The notes: generated by a model not told the origin, from the letters alone. DNA of 64,000 bases from Phytohabitans sp036906915 (GCF_036906915.1 NZ_JBAKHX010000004.1:186001-250000); one strand, 5' to 3'. Positions 42,203 through 51,767 are shown, counted from the stretch's first letter. Made by a program: numbers and translations.

Positions 42203-42844
42203 ATGCGCAAGTACGTGGTCATGGGCGTCCAGGGCAGCGGGAAGGGCACGCAGAGCGGCCTGTTGTCCAAGGCGTTCGACCTGGTCCACATCAGCGTCGG
42301 CGACATCTTCCGGTGGCACGTCCAGCACCACACCAAGCTCGGCGCCCAGGTGCGGCGCATCATGGCGGCCGGTGAACTGGTCGGCGACGACCTCGTCGAG
42401 GCGGTGGTCGGCGACCGGTTGCGGATGCACGACTGGAACTACGGCTTCGTGATCGACGGCTTTCCGCGCAACGGCCGACAGGCGGAGTTCTTCCTGGAGA
42501 GCTACGACATCGACGGCGTGATCCACCTCGACCTGCCCGACGAGGAGGTGCGGCGGCGGGTCCTCAACCGGCGGCTGTGCACCCGCTGCGGCATGGACTA
42601 CAACCTCATCGCCGACCGCCCCGAGGTGGAAGGGCGCTGTGACGTGTGCGGCGGAGACCTGGTCACCCGGGCTGACGACACCCCGGAGGCGCTGGCCGCC
42701 CGGCTCCGCGAGTACCGCAGCAAGACCCGGCCGGTGCTCGACATCTTTCGCCGCAAGGAGTACGTGGTGAACGTCGACGCGCGACCCGACCCCGACACCG
42801 TTCAGCGCGAGATCCGCAAGCAACTGGGACTGACCTCCGGCTGA
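42203..42844 (+). CDS. adk: Adenylate kinase family nucleoside monophosphate kinase
   Basis: The 213 residues have P-loop GVQGSGKGTQ (8-17), the NMP-binding segment VHISVGDIFRWHV, DGFPRNGRQAEFF, and a lid with a Cys4 zinc site (CTRCGMDYNL ... CDVCGGDLV), and DDTPEALAARLREYRSKT. The variations SVGDIFRWH and PEVEGRCD make it an outlier, possibly a paralogue of the housekeeping adk found near secY. ATG 42203, divergent from the kelch gene. Confidence 0.85.
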   Translation: MRKYVVMGVQGSGKGTQSGLLSKAFDLVHISVGDIFRWHVQHHTKLGAQVRRIMAAGELVGDDLVEAVVGDRLRMHDWNYGFVIDGFPRNGRQAEFFLESYDIDGVIHLDLPDEEVRRRVLNRRLCTRCGMDYNLIADRPEVEGRCDVCGGDLVTRADDTPEALAARLREYRSKTRPVLDIFRRKEYVVNVDARPDPDTVQREIRKQLGLTSG

Positions 42845-42865
42845 AAGCCCGCTACCCTTCCCCGG

Positions 42866-43672
42866 GTGAGCAGACCCGAGTGGGCGCCATACGGAGTCGA
42901 CCTCGATCGGCCCAACGCGGCACGCGTCTATGACTACTACCTCGGCGGTGCGCACAACTTCGCCGTCGACCGCGCGATGGCCGACCAGGCCCTCGCCGAC
43001 TGGCCCGAGCTGCCGCTCATCATGCGGGCCAACAGGGCGTTCCTGCGCCGGGCTGTTCGATTCCTGGTCGACGCCGGCGTCCGGCAGTTCCTCGACCTCG
43101 GCTCCGGCATCCCGACGGCCGGCAACGTGCACGAGCTGGCCCGTGCCGCCACCCCGGACTCCCGCGTCGTCTACGTCGACATCGACCCGGTGGCCGTCGC
43201 GCACAGCCGTGCGATCCTCGGTGACGACCCGTGCGTGGTGGCGGCGCAGGCCGACCTGCGCGACCCTGCCGCGGTGCTCGACCTCGTACGCCGCGAGGGC
43301 TTGCTCGACCTGTCGCAGCCGGTCGCGGTGCTGCTGGTAGCCGTGCTGCACTTCGTGCCGGACGGCGATGACCCGGGTGGCATCATCGCCGGCTATCGCG
43401 AGGCGATGGCGGCCGGCAGCTACCTGGCCATCTGTCACGCCTCCGCGGACGGGCAGGGCGACCGGGCCGAGAAGCATCGTGCCCTGTACTCGCGTACGCC
43501 CACGCCGATGACCATGCGCTCCCGGGAGCAGATCGACGCGCTGTTGAAGGGTTTCGAGCCGGTGCCGCCGGGGTTGGTCCATATGACACTGTGGCGTCCG
43601 GACGATGGGGAAGATCTGCCAGCCGACCCCGGCAACTTCCCCGGGTACGCCGCCGTCGCGCTCCGTCGTTAG
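42866..43672 (+). CDS. SAM-dependent methyltransferase, DUF574 (Methyltransf_19) type
   Basis: The 268 residues have the DUF574 opening (VDLDRPNAARVYDYYLGGAHNFAVDR), SAM motif FLDLGSGIPTAGNVHELA, acidic strand VVYVDIDPVAVAHSR, and PVAVLLVAVLHFVPDGDDP. These proteins are greatly expanded in actinomycetes, with unknown acceptors. It is 22 bases after adk and on the same strand, so possibly co-transcribed; it is followed 11 bases later by the AhpD-like gene. Confidence 0.92.
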   Translation: MSRPEWAPYGVDLDRPNAARVYDYYLGGAHNFAVDRAMADQALADWPELPLIMRANRAFLRRAVRFLVDAGVRQFLDLGSGIPTAGNVHELARAATPDSRVVYVDIDPVAVAHSRAILGDDPCVVAAQADLRDPAAVLDLVRREGLLDLSQPVAVLLVAVLHFVPDGDDPGGIIAGYREAMAAGSYLAICHASADGQGDRAEKHRALYSRTPTPMTMRSREQIDALLKGFEPVPPGLVHMTLWRPDDGEDLPADPGNFPGYAAVALRR

Positions 43673-43682
43673 TGGAGGGTCA

Positions 43683-44219
43683 GTGCCTTACATCCCTGTG
43701 TCCGACGGGCTTCCGGGCATCGCCGGTCTGCTGGCGTACAAGCCCGCGACCGGCGTGCGGGTCGCCGACCTGATGCACGAGCTGCTGCGCGGCAACAGCT
43801 CGCTCACCCCCGCCGAGCGCGAGGTCATCGGGGCATACGTCTCCCGCCGCAACGAGTGCGAGTTCTGCGCCCGGTCGCACGGCGCCACGATCCCGCACCT
43901 CGACGCCGGTGCGGAGCTGCGCGAGGCGGCGCTCGCCGGGCCGGACGCCGAGGGGATATCGCCGAAGCTGCGCGCCCTGCTCACCGTGGCGGGCGCCGTC
44001 GCCGAGGGCGGGCAACGGGTCACCGACGACCACGTCGAGGCCGCGAGGGCGGTGGGCGCCACCGACGAGGAACTGCACGACACGGTGCTCATCGCGGCGG
44101 CGTTCTGCATGGTCAACCGGTACGTCGACGGGCTGGGCGCCGTCACGCCCACCGAAGACGCGGCGTACGACCAGATGGGCGTGCGACTGGCCCGCGACGG
44201 GTACCGCCGCGCGCTCTGA
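43683..44219 (+). CDS. AhpD-like (carboxymuconolactone decarboxylase family) peroxidase-related protein
   Basis: The 178 residues contain the AhpD active-site signature NECEFCARSHG (Cys59-x2-Cys62-x3-His66) after LTPAEREVIGAYVSRRN, typical of alkylhydroperoxidase-like proteins of the peroxidase-related subfamily. GTG 43683 has GTGGAGGGTCA in front. Converges with the kinase gene, 3 bases between the stops. Confidence 0.9.
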   Translation: MPYIPVSDGLPGIAGLLAYKPATGVRVADLMHELLRGNSSLTPAEREVIGAYVSRRNECEFCARSHGATIPHLDAGAELREAALAGPDAEGISPKLRALLTVAGAVAEGGQRVTDDHVEAARAVGATDEELHDTVLIAAAFCMVNRYVDGLGAVTPTEDAAYDQMGVRLARDGYRRAL

Positions 44220-44222
44220 GGC

Positions 44223-45725
44223 CTACCAGCCGAACGGCCCGCCGCGTGCGGTGCCGGGCGGCACCCGGGTCTGATCGGGCACCTGCCAGGTCAGCACCAC
44301 TGTGTACCGCCGCCCGCGAGCGGGGTTGGCCTCGAACCCACCGCAGGTGCGCTCGCGCGTCCGTTCCGTAAACGTGAGGGCGCGGCACCGGAACGGTCCC
44401 GCGACCGTGCGGCCGGTCACGGCGTCGACGAGCTTGAGCGTGACGTCGATCCGGGCGCCGGCGAGGGCGCGCACTTTCCCGGACAGGCGCACGGCGGGGC
44501 CGATCGCGTGGCAGGGCTGTGCCATCGCCGGCTGGCCGAAGCTCCACGCGAACCGCGCGCACAGCTGCGGGCCGTAGCCGCCGCTCGTGGCCTCCGGACG
44601 GTGGTTGCGGTCGGCGGCCTGGGCGAGCGCGGCTGGCCGGCGCGCGGCAGCGGCGGTGGCTGTGGGGGTCGGCGTCGCGACGCTGGCGTGCGCGGATTCG
44701 GGGCGGGCCGCCATCCGGTGGGCGACCTGAGCGCGATCGCCGCCCCACTGGAAGACAAGCACGCCGCCGGCCACGGCCAGGCAGGCGGCGATGAGCGCGG
44801 CAGGCGCCGCGCGTCGGGCCGTGCCGGTACTGCGGCGGGCGTGCCGTGGGCCCGGTGGGCGAGAGCTGACGGCGGGCGCCTCGGCCGGCAACGGGGTGAG
44901 AGCGGGCAGTCCGGCGGTCGCCACGACCAGGGCACCCATCCGGTCGACCAGGTCAGCGGCGGTGGGCCGGCGATCCGGCGCCTTTCCGGTGCACGCCTCG
45001 ATCACCTGCCACATCGCGTCGGCGATCCCGTCGTACCGGCGCGGCACGTGTTCGAGGTGGCGGCCGAGCACGGCGGCGGACGGCCCGCCCGCGTACGGCG
45101 GACGCCCCACCAGCAATTCGTAGAGCAGAACGCCGAACGCGTAGACGTCGGTGGCCGGTGTGGGCTCCCCGCCGTCGATGACCTCTGGCGCGAGGTAGTT
45201 GGGGGTGCCGACGAGCGCGCCGGTGGTGGTCAGACCCGGTGAGTCGATGATGCGGGCCACGCCGAAGTCGGTCAGCCGCACCTTCGGATCGGTGCCCTCT
45301 GCCTCGCCGAGCAGCACGTTGTCGGGCTTGAGATCGCGGTGCACGATGCCCTGCCGGTGCGCCTCGGCCAGCGCGGCCGCCACCCCGGTGAGGATGGCGG
45401 CCGCTTCGCTGGGCGGCAGGGTCCGCCGCTCGCGTAACCGGTCCCGAAGGCTTCCCCCGGACACCAGGTCCATGACCAGCCCGAGCGACGACCCGATGGT
45501 GAGCAGGTCGCGCACCCGGACGATGTTGGGATGGCTCAGGGAGGTGAGGATCGCCCGCTCCTGGACGAACCGCATCACGATCTTGGGATCGCTCGCGAGT
45601 TCGTCGCGCAGGAGCTTGATGGCTACCCGCTCGCCGGTGGTGTCGTCGATGGCCCGCCATACCGTGCCTGTGGCGCCGCCGCCGATCTGTTCCTCCAGCA
45701 CGTATGACCCGCCGATGCGCCGCAT
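44223..45725 (-). CDS. Membrane Ser/Thr protein kinase (PknB-like)
   Basis: The 500 residues have a kinase domain (1-265) with GGGATGTVWRA, Lys37 in VAIKLL, HRDLKPDNVL (Asp131) and LTDFGVARI (Asp153). A Pro-rich linker and one helix (about 315-335, AALIAACLAVAGGVLVFQWGG) follow, then an outer 165-residue domain with Cys residues and no PASTA repeats; its ligand is unknown. The nearest phosphatase is the PP2C gene 8 kb away. Confidence 0.93.
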   Translation of the reverse strand: MRRIGGSYVLEEQIGGGATGTVWRAIDDTTGERVAIKLLRDELASDPKIVMRFVQERAILTSLSHPNIVRVRDLLTIGSSLGLVMDLVSGGSLRDRLRERRTLPPSEAAAILTGVAAALAEAHRQGIVHRDLKPDNVLLGEAEGTDPKVRLTDFGVARIIDSPGLTTTGALVGTPNYLAPEVIDGGEPTPATDVYAFGVLLYELLVGRPPYAGGPSAAVLGRHLEHVPRRYDGIADAMWQVIEACTGKAPDRRPTAADLVDRMGALVVATAGLPALTPLPAEAPAVSSRPPGPRHARRSTGTARRAAPAALIAACLAVAGGVLVFQWGGDRAQVAHRMAARPESAHASVATPTPTATAAAARRPAALAQAADRNHRPEATSGGYGPQLCARFAWSFGQPAMAQPCHAIGPAVRLSGKVRALAGARIDVTLKLVDAVTGRTVAGPFRCRALTFTERTRERTCGGFEANPARGRRYTVVLTWQVPDQTRVPPGTARGGPFGW

Positions 45726-45775
45726 CCGACCTTCGTACTAGGCCCAGCGCCCGATTGCAACCGACACGTCCCTTA

Positions 45776-45883
45776 TTATCGGAGTCCGAAGGATATAGTC
45801 CTGTTAAGGGTGGCATTGTCGTCATTACCGTCCAGCGACCACACCATCGCGCCGCCCAGCCCCTGCGTCCTGATGTCAAGGGC
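45776..45883 (-). pseudogene. C-terminal remnant of a GH18 chitinase gene
   Basis: On the minus strand the 35 codons end in a stop and read RTQGLGGAMVWSLDGNDDNATLNRTISFGLR, the typical last strand and helix of family-18 chitinases (GLGGAMxWxLDGDD...). No upstream part exists; the adjacent sequence is the start of the divergent winged-helix gene. I read it as the last trace of a deleted chitinase gene. Confidence 0.6.
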
Positions 45884-45898
45884 TGGTAGGAACGTGGC

Positions 45899-47068
45899 GT
45901 GAAGCGGATCGGGATCATGGAACGGCGCGCACGGCTGGCGGTGCGGCATCACCTCGGCGCGGCAGCCGCCGCCGACCCGGTCGACGCGGTGCGCGGCGTG
46001 GCCGCGCTGCACTCCACCGATCCGGCGTCGGTCTACCTGTCGGTGCGGGCCCGGGCCGCCGGAGTCACGCCCGACGCGGTCGAGCGGGCGCTCTACGCCG
46101 ACCGGTCACTGGTGCGGATGCTCGGCATGCGACGCACCATGTTCGTCGTACCCGTGGAGCTGGCCCCGGTCATCCAGGCCGCGTGCACCCAGGCGATCGC
46201 GGTCGCGCAACGAAAGCGGTACAGCCAGATCCTGGAAGCGGCCGGCGTGGGCGACGGCGCCTTCCTTAAGGAGGTCGAAGACGCGACCGCGGTCCTGCTC
46301 GCCGGTCTCGGCGAGGCGACCGGCGCGCAGCTGTCCGCCGCCGAACCGCGCCTGCGCACGCAGGTCGAGATGGCGCCCGGCAAGTCGTACGGCGGCAAGC
46401 AGAACATCACAACGTGGGTGCTCTTCATGCTGGCGGCCGATGGCCGGATCGTGCGCGGGCGCCCCCGCGGCACCTGGGCGAGCAGCCAGTGGACCTGGTC
46501 CCCGGTGGAGACCTGGTTCCCGGACGGCCTGCCCGACCTGCCCGCCGAGGCGGCGCGGGCCGAGCTGGTGCGCGCCTGGCTGGCCGCGTTCGGCCCTGGC
46601 ACCGTCGCCGACCTGCGCTGGTGGACCGGCTGGACCGCGAGCCACGTCAAGCGGGCGCTGGCCGACGTGGGCGCGGTCGAGGTCGACCTCGATGGCGCCA
46701 CCGGCCTCGTGCTGCCAGGCGACGACGAGCCGACGCCCGAGACCGAGCCGTGGGTGGCGCTGCTGCCCGCGCTCGACCCCACGCCGATGGGCTGGTCAGA
46801 ACGCTCCTGGTACCTGGGCCCGCACACGGCGTCGCTCTTCGACCGATCCGGCAACATCGGCCCGACAGTGTGGAGCGACGGCCGGATCGTCGGCGGCTGG
46901 GCACAGCGGCCAGACGGGGAGATCGTGTACCGGCTGCTCGAAGACGTCGGGGCCGAAAAGGTTGCCGCGGTGGCGACCATGGCCGGCGATCTGAGCCAGT
47001 GGATCGGACCGGTACGAGTCACCCCACGCTTCCGCACGCCTCTCGAACGTGACCTTGCTGGGTCATAG
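45899..47068 (+). CDS. Winged-helix protein of the AlkZ/YcaQ (HTH_42) family
   Basis: The 389 residues match the HTH_42 family: several winged-helix units (AVERALYADRSLVRMLGMRRTMFVV, GEATGAQLSAAEPRLRTQV, ITTWVLFMLAADGRIVRGRP, LRWWTGWTASHVKRAL) followed by a beta-rich C-terminus (WVALLPALDPTPMGWSERSWYL). Characterised AlkZ proteins unhook DNA interstrand crosslinks using a QxQ or QxD motif; here the equivalent position reads ALHSTDP, with His-Ser-Thr, so glycosylase activity is uncertain. GTG 45899. Confidence 0.85.
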   Translation: MKRIGIMERRARLAVRHHLGAAAAADPVDAVRGVAALHSTDPASVYLSVRARAAGVTPDAVERALYADRSLVRMLGMRRTMFVVPVELAPVIQAACTQAIAVAQRKRYSQILEAAGVGDGAFLKEVEDATAVLLAGLGEATGAQLSAAEPRLRTQVEMAPGKSYGGKQNITTWVLFMLAADGRIVRGRPRGTWASSQWTWSPVETWFPDGLPDLPAEAARAELVRAWLAAFGPGTVADLRWWTGWTASHVKRALADVGAVEVDLDGATGLVLPGDDEPTPETEPWVALLPALDPTPMGWSERSWYLGPHTASLFDRSGNIGPTVWSDGRIVGGWAQRPDGEIVYRLLEDVGAEKVAAVATMAGDLSQWIGPVRVTPRFRTPLERDLAGS

Positions 47069-47199
47069 CGCTCCGTACCTACTCTGAATATTAGTTCTTG
47101 TGAATTACCGGACGCAGTGAGAGCCTCATCGCGTCTGGGCATTCAGATTTGTTGATCTCTGCGATGTCCGGCACCCCCGACACATCCCAGGAGGATCAA

Positions 47200-48267
47200 G
47201 TGAGATCCACGAGCTTCTCCGTTCGCCGCGCCGCGGTCATCCTCGCGGCGCCCGTCCTACTCCTCGGTTCCGTTCTCTGGCCGTCCGCCGCGCAGGCGGC
47301 TCCCTCGCCACTGCGCGCCGACGGCGCCGCAGCAGCCACGACGCTCGCCAGCACACTCGGCGCCAAGTCGGCCGGCGCCTACCTCGACGCCGCGTCCGGC
47401 CGCATGGTCGTCACCGTCACCGACTCGGCCGCCGCCGACCAGGTACGGGCCGCCGGTGCCGTCGCCAAGACCGTCAAGTACAGCGCCGCGCAACTCGACG
47501 CGGTCACCGCGAAAATCGAAAAGGCGGCCGCGATTCCCGGCACCGCCCGCGCCACCGACCTGGCCACCAACCAGGTCGTGGTAACCGTCGACAGCACCGT
47601 CACCGGGGCCAAGCTCGACACCGTGAAGGCCGCGGTCGCGGCAGCCGGAGACGCCGCCCGGCTGGAGCACACCGCTGGCCAGTTCAGCCTCCGGATCGCC
47701 GGCGGCCAGGCCATCTACAGCAGCAGCTCCCGCTGCTCGCTGGGCTTCAACGTGCGTACCCCCAACGCCTACTACTTCGTCACCGCCGGGCACTGCGGCC
47801 GGGTCGGCGCCACCTGGTACGCGAACTCCAGCCGCTCGACGGTGATCGGTGCGGCCGTGGTGTCCAGGTTCCCCGGCGACGACTACGGCATCGTCCGGTA
47901 CGACAACACGAGCGTCCCGCACCCCAGCCAGGTCTACCTGTACGGCGCGGGCAGCCAGACCATCACCTCGGTCGGCAACGCGTTCGTCGGCCAGTCCGTC
48001 CGGCGCAGCGGCAGCACCACCCAGGTCCGCAGCGGCACGGTGACCGCCGTCAACGCGTCCGTCACCTACCCGCAGGGCACCGTCGGCGGCCTCATCCGCA
48101 CCAACGTGTGCGCGGAGCCCGGCGACAGCGGCGGCTCCCTCTTCGCCGGCACGACCGCGCTCGGCATGACCTCTGGCGGCAGCGGCAACTGCTCCAGTGG
48201 CGGCACGACGTTCTTCCAGCCGCTGAACGAGGTGTTCTCGACGTACACCAACCTGTCTCTCGCCTGA
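47200..48267 (+). CDS. Secreted S1-family serine protease (streptogrisin/alpha-lytic-like)
   Basis: The 355 residues have a signal peptide (1-33, ending AQA), a pro-region (34-165) and a mature chymotrypsin-fold domain beginning near IAGGQAIYSS. The triad is His198 (TAGHCG), Asp228 (GDDYGIV) and Ser310 (EPGDSGGS). Cysteine pairs Cys179/Cys199 and Cys304/Cys334 are placed as in streptogrisins. GTG 47200 has CCAGGAGGATCAA directly in front, which decides the start. Followed by a strong terminator. Confidence 0.94.
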   Translation: MRSTSFSVRRAAVILAAPVLLLGSVLWPSAAQAAPSPLRADGAAAATTLASTLGAKSAGAYLDAASGRMVVTVTDSAAADQVRAAGAVAKTVKYSAAQLDAVTAKIEKAAAIPGTARATDLATNQVVVTVDSTVTGAKLDTVKAAVAAAGDAARLEHTAGQFSLRIAGGQAIYSSSSRCSLGFNVRTPNAYYFVTAGHCGRVGATWYANSSRSTVIGAAVVSRFPGDDYGIVRYDNTSVPHPSQVYLYGAGSQTITSVGNAFVGQSVRRSGSTTQVRSGTVTAVNASVTYPQGTVGGLIRTNVCAEPGDSGGSLFAGTTALGMTSGGSGNCSSGGTTFFQPLNEVFSTYTNLSLA

Positions 48268-48282
48268 TCTCCCCGCGATCCA

Positions 48283-48309
48283 GAGCCGCCGGACCGGGTC
48301 CGGCGGCTC
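48283..48309. terminator. Bidirectional terminator hairpin
   Basis: GAGCCGCCGGACC and GGTCCGGCGGCTC form a perfect 13-bp inverted repeat, between the convergent protease and FAD-oxidase genes. Confidence 0.85.
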
Positions 48310-48318
48310 GATCGCGTC

Positions 48319-49548
48319 TCAGATGCCGAAGAAGCGGCCTGGGGCCAGGCGACCATCCGGGTCGAAGCGGGCCTTGACCCGCCGTAACACGTCCTGGGTC
48401 GCCACCGGGCCCCACATGTCGACGGCCTCTCGCACCGGGCCGGGGGCGGAGACCACCACGCACGAGCCGGCCCTTGCCAGCAGGACCCCGCGGACCGCGT
48501 CGAGGATCGCGACCGCCCGTTCGGGCCGGGTGTCGCCGGGCAGCGCGGCATGGACCACGCCGACACCGGCGGACCCGCGTACCGGCACCGGATGGCCGGC
48601 GGCGTCGCGCAGCGCGTAGACGGCGGCGTGCAGGTCGGACGTCGGCACGGTGATCCGCAGCGCGATGTCACGCGGCCGGGCCGGGTATCGGCCCCACCAC
48701 TCGGGCGGTTCGCCGTAGATCTCGGCGTCGCCGCCGAGCAGCGTCGCCACCCGCCGCGCCTGCTCGGCCACCACCGCCGGTGCGCCCTCGACCAGTACAG
48801 CCAGAGCGCCCAGGCCACGCGGACCGCGTAGGGGCAGGTCGACCTCGATCGCGGCCACCTGCACCGGGTCGGCGACCACCACGTCGACGAGGTCGTGCAC
48901 CTCGAGCGGCGTCCACACGGAACGGTGCACCCAGGCCCTGGAGGCGGGGGCGGCCAGCACCTTGAGCGTCGCGGCGACCAGCACGCCGAGGCCGCCAAAC
49001 GAGCCGCACAGCAGCCGCCCCACACCTCGACCGGCGGAGTGGCTGAGCAGCCCATTGGGACCGACGTAGCTGACGCCCAGCAGCTGGTCGCCGGGTGTGC
49101 CGTGGCGGTGGGCCAGCGGTCCGGACTCGTCGGTGGCGATGACGCCGCCGATGGTCGCGCCGTCGGACGCCGGATCGAGCGCCAGCCGCTGGCCGACGCG
49201 ACCGAGCGCGGCCTGAGCCGCCCGCACGGGCGTGCCGGCCCCGATCTCGGCGTACGACTCCTCCAGCGGGTGGTGCCAGATGCCCGCGAGGCGGCCGGTG
49301 TCGACGAGCAGGTCGAGGCGGCCCGGGCGGGAGCCCCAGTGGAGCTTGGTGCCGGCGCCCCGGGCGACCACCGCGAGGCCGTGCTCGGCGGCAACCCGCA
49401 GCACCGCCGAGGCACCGTCGACCGAGGCGGGAACGGCGACCCAGGTGGGCGTCACGCCGGCCACCGCATCGGCCGCGGCTCCCCGCCGGGCGGACCGGAC
49501 GCCGCAGATGCCGACCAGCTCGCGGAAGACCCGACCGCCCGTTGCCAT
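48319..49548 (-). CDS. FAD-binding oxidoreductase (PCMH/GlcE-like)
   Basis: The 409 residues have an FAD-binding type 4 (PCMH) domain: WVAVPASVDGASAVLRVAAEHGLAVVARGAGTKLHWG, LAGIWHHPLEESYAEIGAGTPV, DGATIGGVIATDESGPL, VGPNGLLSHSAGRGVGRLLCGSFGGLGVLVAATLKV. It ends FDPDGRLAPGRFFGI, the usual C-terminus of glycolate-oxidase-type flavoproteins. It resembles the GlcE subunit; neither GlcD nor GlcF lies nearby. Substrate unknown. Confidence 0.88.
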   Translation of the reverse strand: MATGGRVFRELVGICGVRSARRGAAADAVAGVTPTWVAVPASVDGASAVLRVAAEHGLAVVARGAGTKLHWGSRPGRLDLLVDTGRLAGIWHHPLEESYAEIGAGTPVRAAQAALGRVGQRLALDPASDGATIGGVIATDESGPLAHRHGTPGDQLLGVSYVGPNGLLSHSAGRGVGRLLCGSFGGLGVLVAATLKVLAAPASRAWVHRSVWTPLEVHDLVDVVVADPVQVAAIEVDLPLRGPRGLGALAVLVEGAPAVVAEQARRVATLLGGDAEIYGEPPEWWGRYPARPRDIALRITVPTSDLHAAVYALRDAAGHPVPVRGSAGVGVVHAALPGDTRPERAVAILDAVRGVLLARAGSCVVVSAPGPVREAVDMWGPVATQDVLRRVKARFDPDGRLAPGRFFGI

Positions 49549-49679
49549 CGAACAAGTGTACGACTGGACGCATCTCGCCGCTACTGTGTCAGATGCCCTG
49601 GGCCGCTTCGCTCCCGCCGCTTTGTGCGGTCTGCGGGCGACGCGCGCTCACCTGTAGCGGCCCGGTAACGTGGTGCGGC

Positions 49680-51767
49680 GTGAGCACCGACACCGCCTCG
49701 ACCCCACCGGTCGCCAAGCGCGTCCCCAGCGAACGCACCCACCACGGCGACACGGTCGTCGACGAGTACGCCTGGCTCGCGGCCAAGGACGACCCGGAGA
49801 CGATCGACTACCTGAAGGCGGAGAACGCCTACACGGAGGCCGCCACCGCGCACCTGGCCAGCCTGCGCGAGTCGCTGTTCGAAGAGACGAAGCGGCGCAC
49901 GAAGGAGACCGACCTGTCGGTGCCGGCCCGGAAGGGCGGCTACTGGTACTACACGCGCACTGTCGAGGGGCAGCAGTACGGCATCCACTGCCGCCGCGCC
50001 GTACGCGCCGACGAGAGCGCGCCTCCATCCACAGCGGACGGTGCGCCGCTGGACGGCGAAGAGGTTCTGCTCGACGGCAACGCGCTGGCCGAGGGGCATG
50101 ACTTCTTCGCGCTGGGCACGTTCGACGTGAGCCCAGACGGGCGCTGGCTGGCGTACTCGACGGACTACGCCGGCGACGAGCGCTTCACGCTGCGCGTCAA
50201 AGACCTGAGCACCGGCGAGGTGCTGCCCGACGAGGTGCCCGACGCGTTCTACGGCAGCGCCTGGTCGGCGGACGGCTCGACGCTGTTCTATCTGACTGTC
50301 GACGAGGCCTGGCGGCCGTACCGGGTGTGGCGGCACGCGATCGGCACCCCGCCCGCCGACGACGTTGTGGTCTACCAGGAGGACGACGAGCGGTTCTGGG
50401 TTGGCGTCGAGCTGACCCGCTCCGAGAAGTTCATCGTGATCGAGGCCCACAGCAAGGTCACGAGCGAGGCGCGGGTGATCCCGGCCAGCAACCCGACCGG
50501 CGAGCCAGCGGTGATCGCGCCGCGCCGGCAGGGCCTTGAGTACTCGATCGAGCACCACGGTCACCGGTTCCTGGTTCTCCACAACGACGGCGCGGAAGAC
50601 TTCGCGCTCGCCTACACGTCGGCGGACGCGCCGGGCGAGTGGACCACCCTGATCCCGCACACGCCGGGCACCAGGCTGGAGTCGGTCGACGCGTTCTCTA
50701 ACCACGTGGTGGTGTCGCTGCGCAAGGACGGCCTGACGGGCCTGCGGGTGATCCCCGACGGTTCGACCGACTCGTACGACATCGCCTTCCCGGAGCCGCT
50801 CTACAGCGTCGGCCTGGAGGGCAACCCCGAGTACGCCACGACGAGCGTGCGGCTGCACTACGTGTCGTTCGTGACGCCCGACTCGGTGTACGACTACGAC
50901 CTGGTCACTCGCGAGATGGTGCTGCGCAAGCAGAAGCCGGTGCTCGGCGGCTTCGACCCGGCGGGATACGAGCAGCACCGCGACTGGGCGGTCGCCGACG
51001 ACGGCACCCGGGTGCCGGTCTCGCTGGTCTGCAAGGCCGGTACGCCCAAGGACGGCTCGGCGCCGTGCGTCATCTACGGGTACGGCTCGTACGAGGCGAG
51101 CATGGACCCCTGGTTCTCGATCCCCCGGCTCTCGCTACTCGACCGTGGTGTCATCTTCGCGGTCGCGCACATCCGGGGCGGTGGTGAGCTGGGCCGCCGC
51201 TGGTACGAAGACGGCAAGATGCTCGCCAAGAAGAACACCTTCACGGACTTCGTGGCCTGCGCGCGGCACCTGGTCAAGGCGGGCTGGACGTCGACCGACC
51301 GGCTGGTCGCCCGGGGCGGCTCGGCGGGCGGTCTGCTGATGGGCGCGGTGGCCAACCTCGCACCCGACGCCTTCACGGGCGTGGTGGCGCAGGTGCCGTT
51401 CGTCGACGCGCTCAACTCGATCCTCGACCCGTCGCTGCCGCTCACTGTCACCGAGTGGGAGGAGTGGGGCGACCCGCTCCACGACCCCGAGGTGTACGCG
51501 TACATGAAGTCGTACACGCCGTACGAGAACGTGACGGCGGTCGACTACCCGGCGATCCTGGCCGTGACCAGCCTCAACGACACCCGCGTGCTCTATCACG
51601 AGCCGGCGAAGTGGATCGCCAAGCTGCGCGCCACCGTCCCGGCCGGAAACTACCTGCTGAAGACGGAGATGGGCGCGGGCCACGGCGGGCCGAGCGGCCG
51701 GTACGACGCATGGAAGGAGGAGGCGTTCGTCGCGGCCTGGATCCTCGACCGCCTCAACGCCGCCTAG
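49680..51767 (+). CDS. ptrB: Oligopeptidase B (prolyl oligopeptidase family S9A)
   Basis: The 695 residues comprise a seven-bladed propeller region (about 75-400) followed by an alpha/beta-hydrolase domain with catalytic Ser548 (GGSAGG), Asp634 (LNDTRV) and His668 (GAGHGGPSG). IRGGGELGRRWYEDGK and EWEEWGDPL are typical of oligopeptidase B, which cuts small peptides after Arg/Lys. It is cytoplasmic, with no signal peptide. GTG 49680 is chosen because STPPVAKRVPSERTHHGDTVVDEYAWL follows immediately. Confidence 0.94.
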   Translation: MSTDTASTPPVAKRVPSERTHHGDTVVDEYAWLAAKDDPETIDYLKAENAYTEAATAHLASLRESLFEETKRRTKETDLSVPARKGGYWYYTRTVEGQQYGIHCRRAVRADESAPPSTADGAPLDGEEVLLDGNALAEGHDFFALGTFDVSPDGRWLAYSTDYAGDERFTLRVKDLSTGEVLPDEVPDAFYGSAWSADGSTLFYLTVDEAWRPYRVWRHAIGTPPADDVVVYQEDDERFWVGVELTRSEKFIVIEAHSKVTSEARVIPASNPTGEPAVIAPRRQGLEYSIEHHGHRFLVLHNDGAEDFALAYTSADAPGEWTTLIPHTPGTRLESVDAFSNHVVVSLRKDGLTGLRVIPDGSTDSYDIAFPEPLYSVGLEGNPEYATTSVRLHYVSFVTPDSVYDYDLVTREMVLRKQKPVLGGFDPAGYEQHRDWAVADDGTRVPVSLVCKAGTPKDGSAPCVIYGYGSYEASMDPWFSIPRLSLLDRGVIFAVAHIRGGGELGRRWYEDGKMLAKKNTFTDFVACARHLVKAGWTSTDRLVARGGSAGGLLMGAVANLAPDAFTGVVAQVPFVDALNSILDPSLPLTVTEWEEWGDPLHDPEVYAYMKSYTPYENVTAVDYPAILAVTSLNDTRVLYHEPAKWIAKLRATVPAGNYLLKTEMGAGHGGPSGRYDAWKEEAFVAAWILDRLNAA

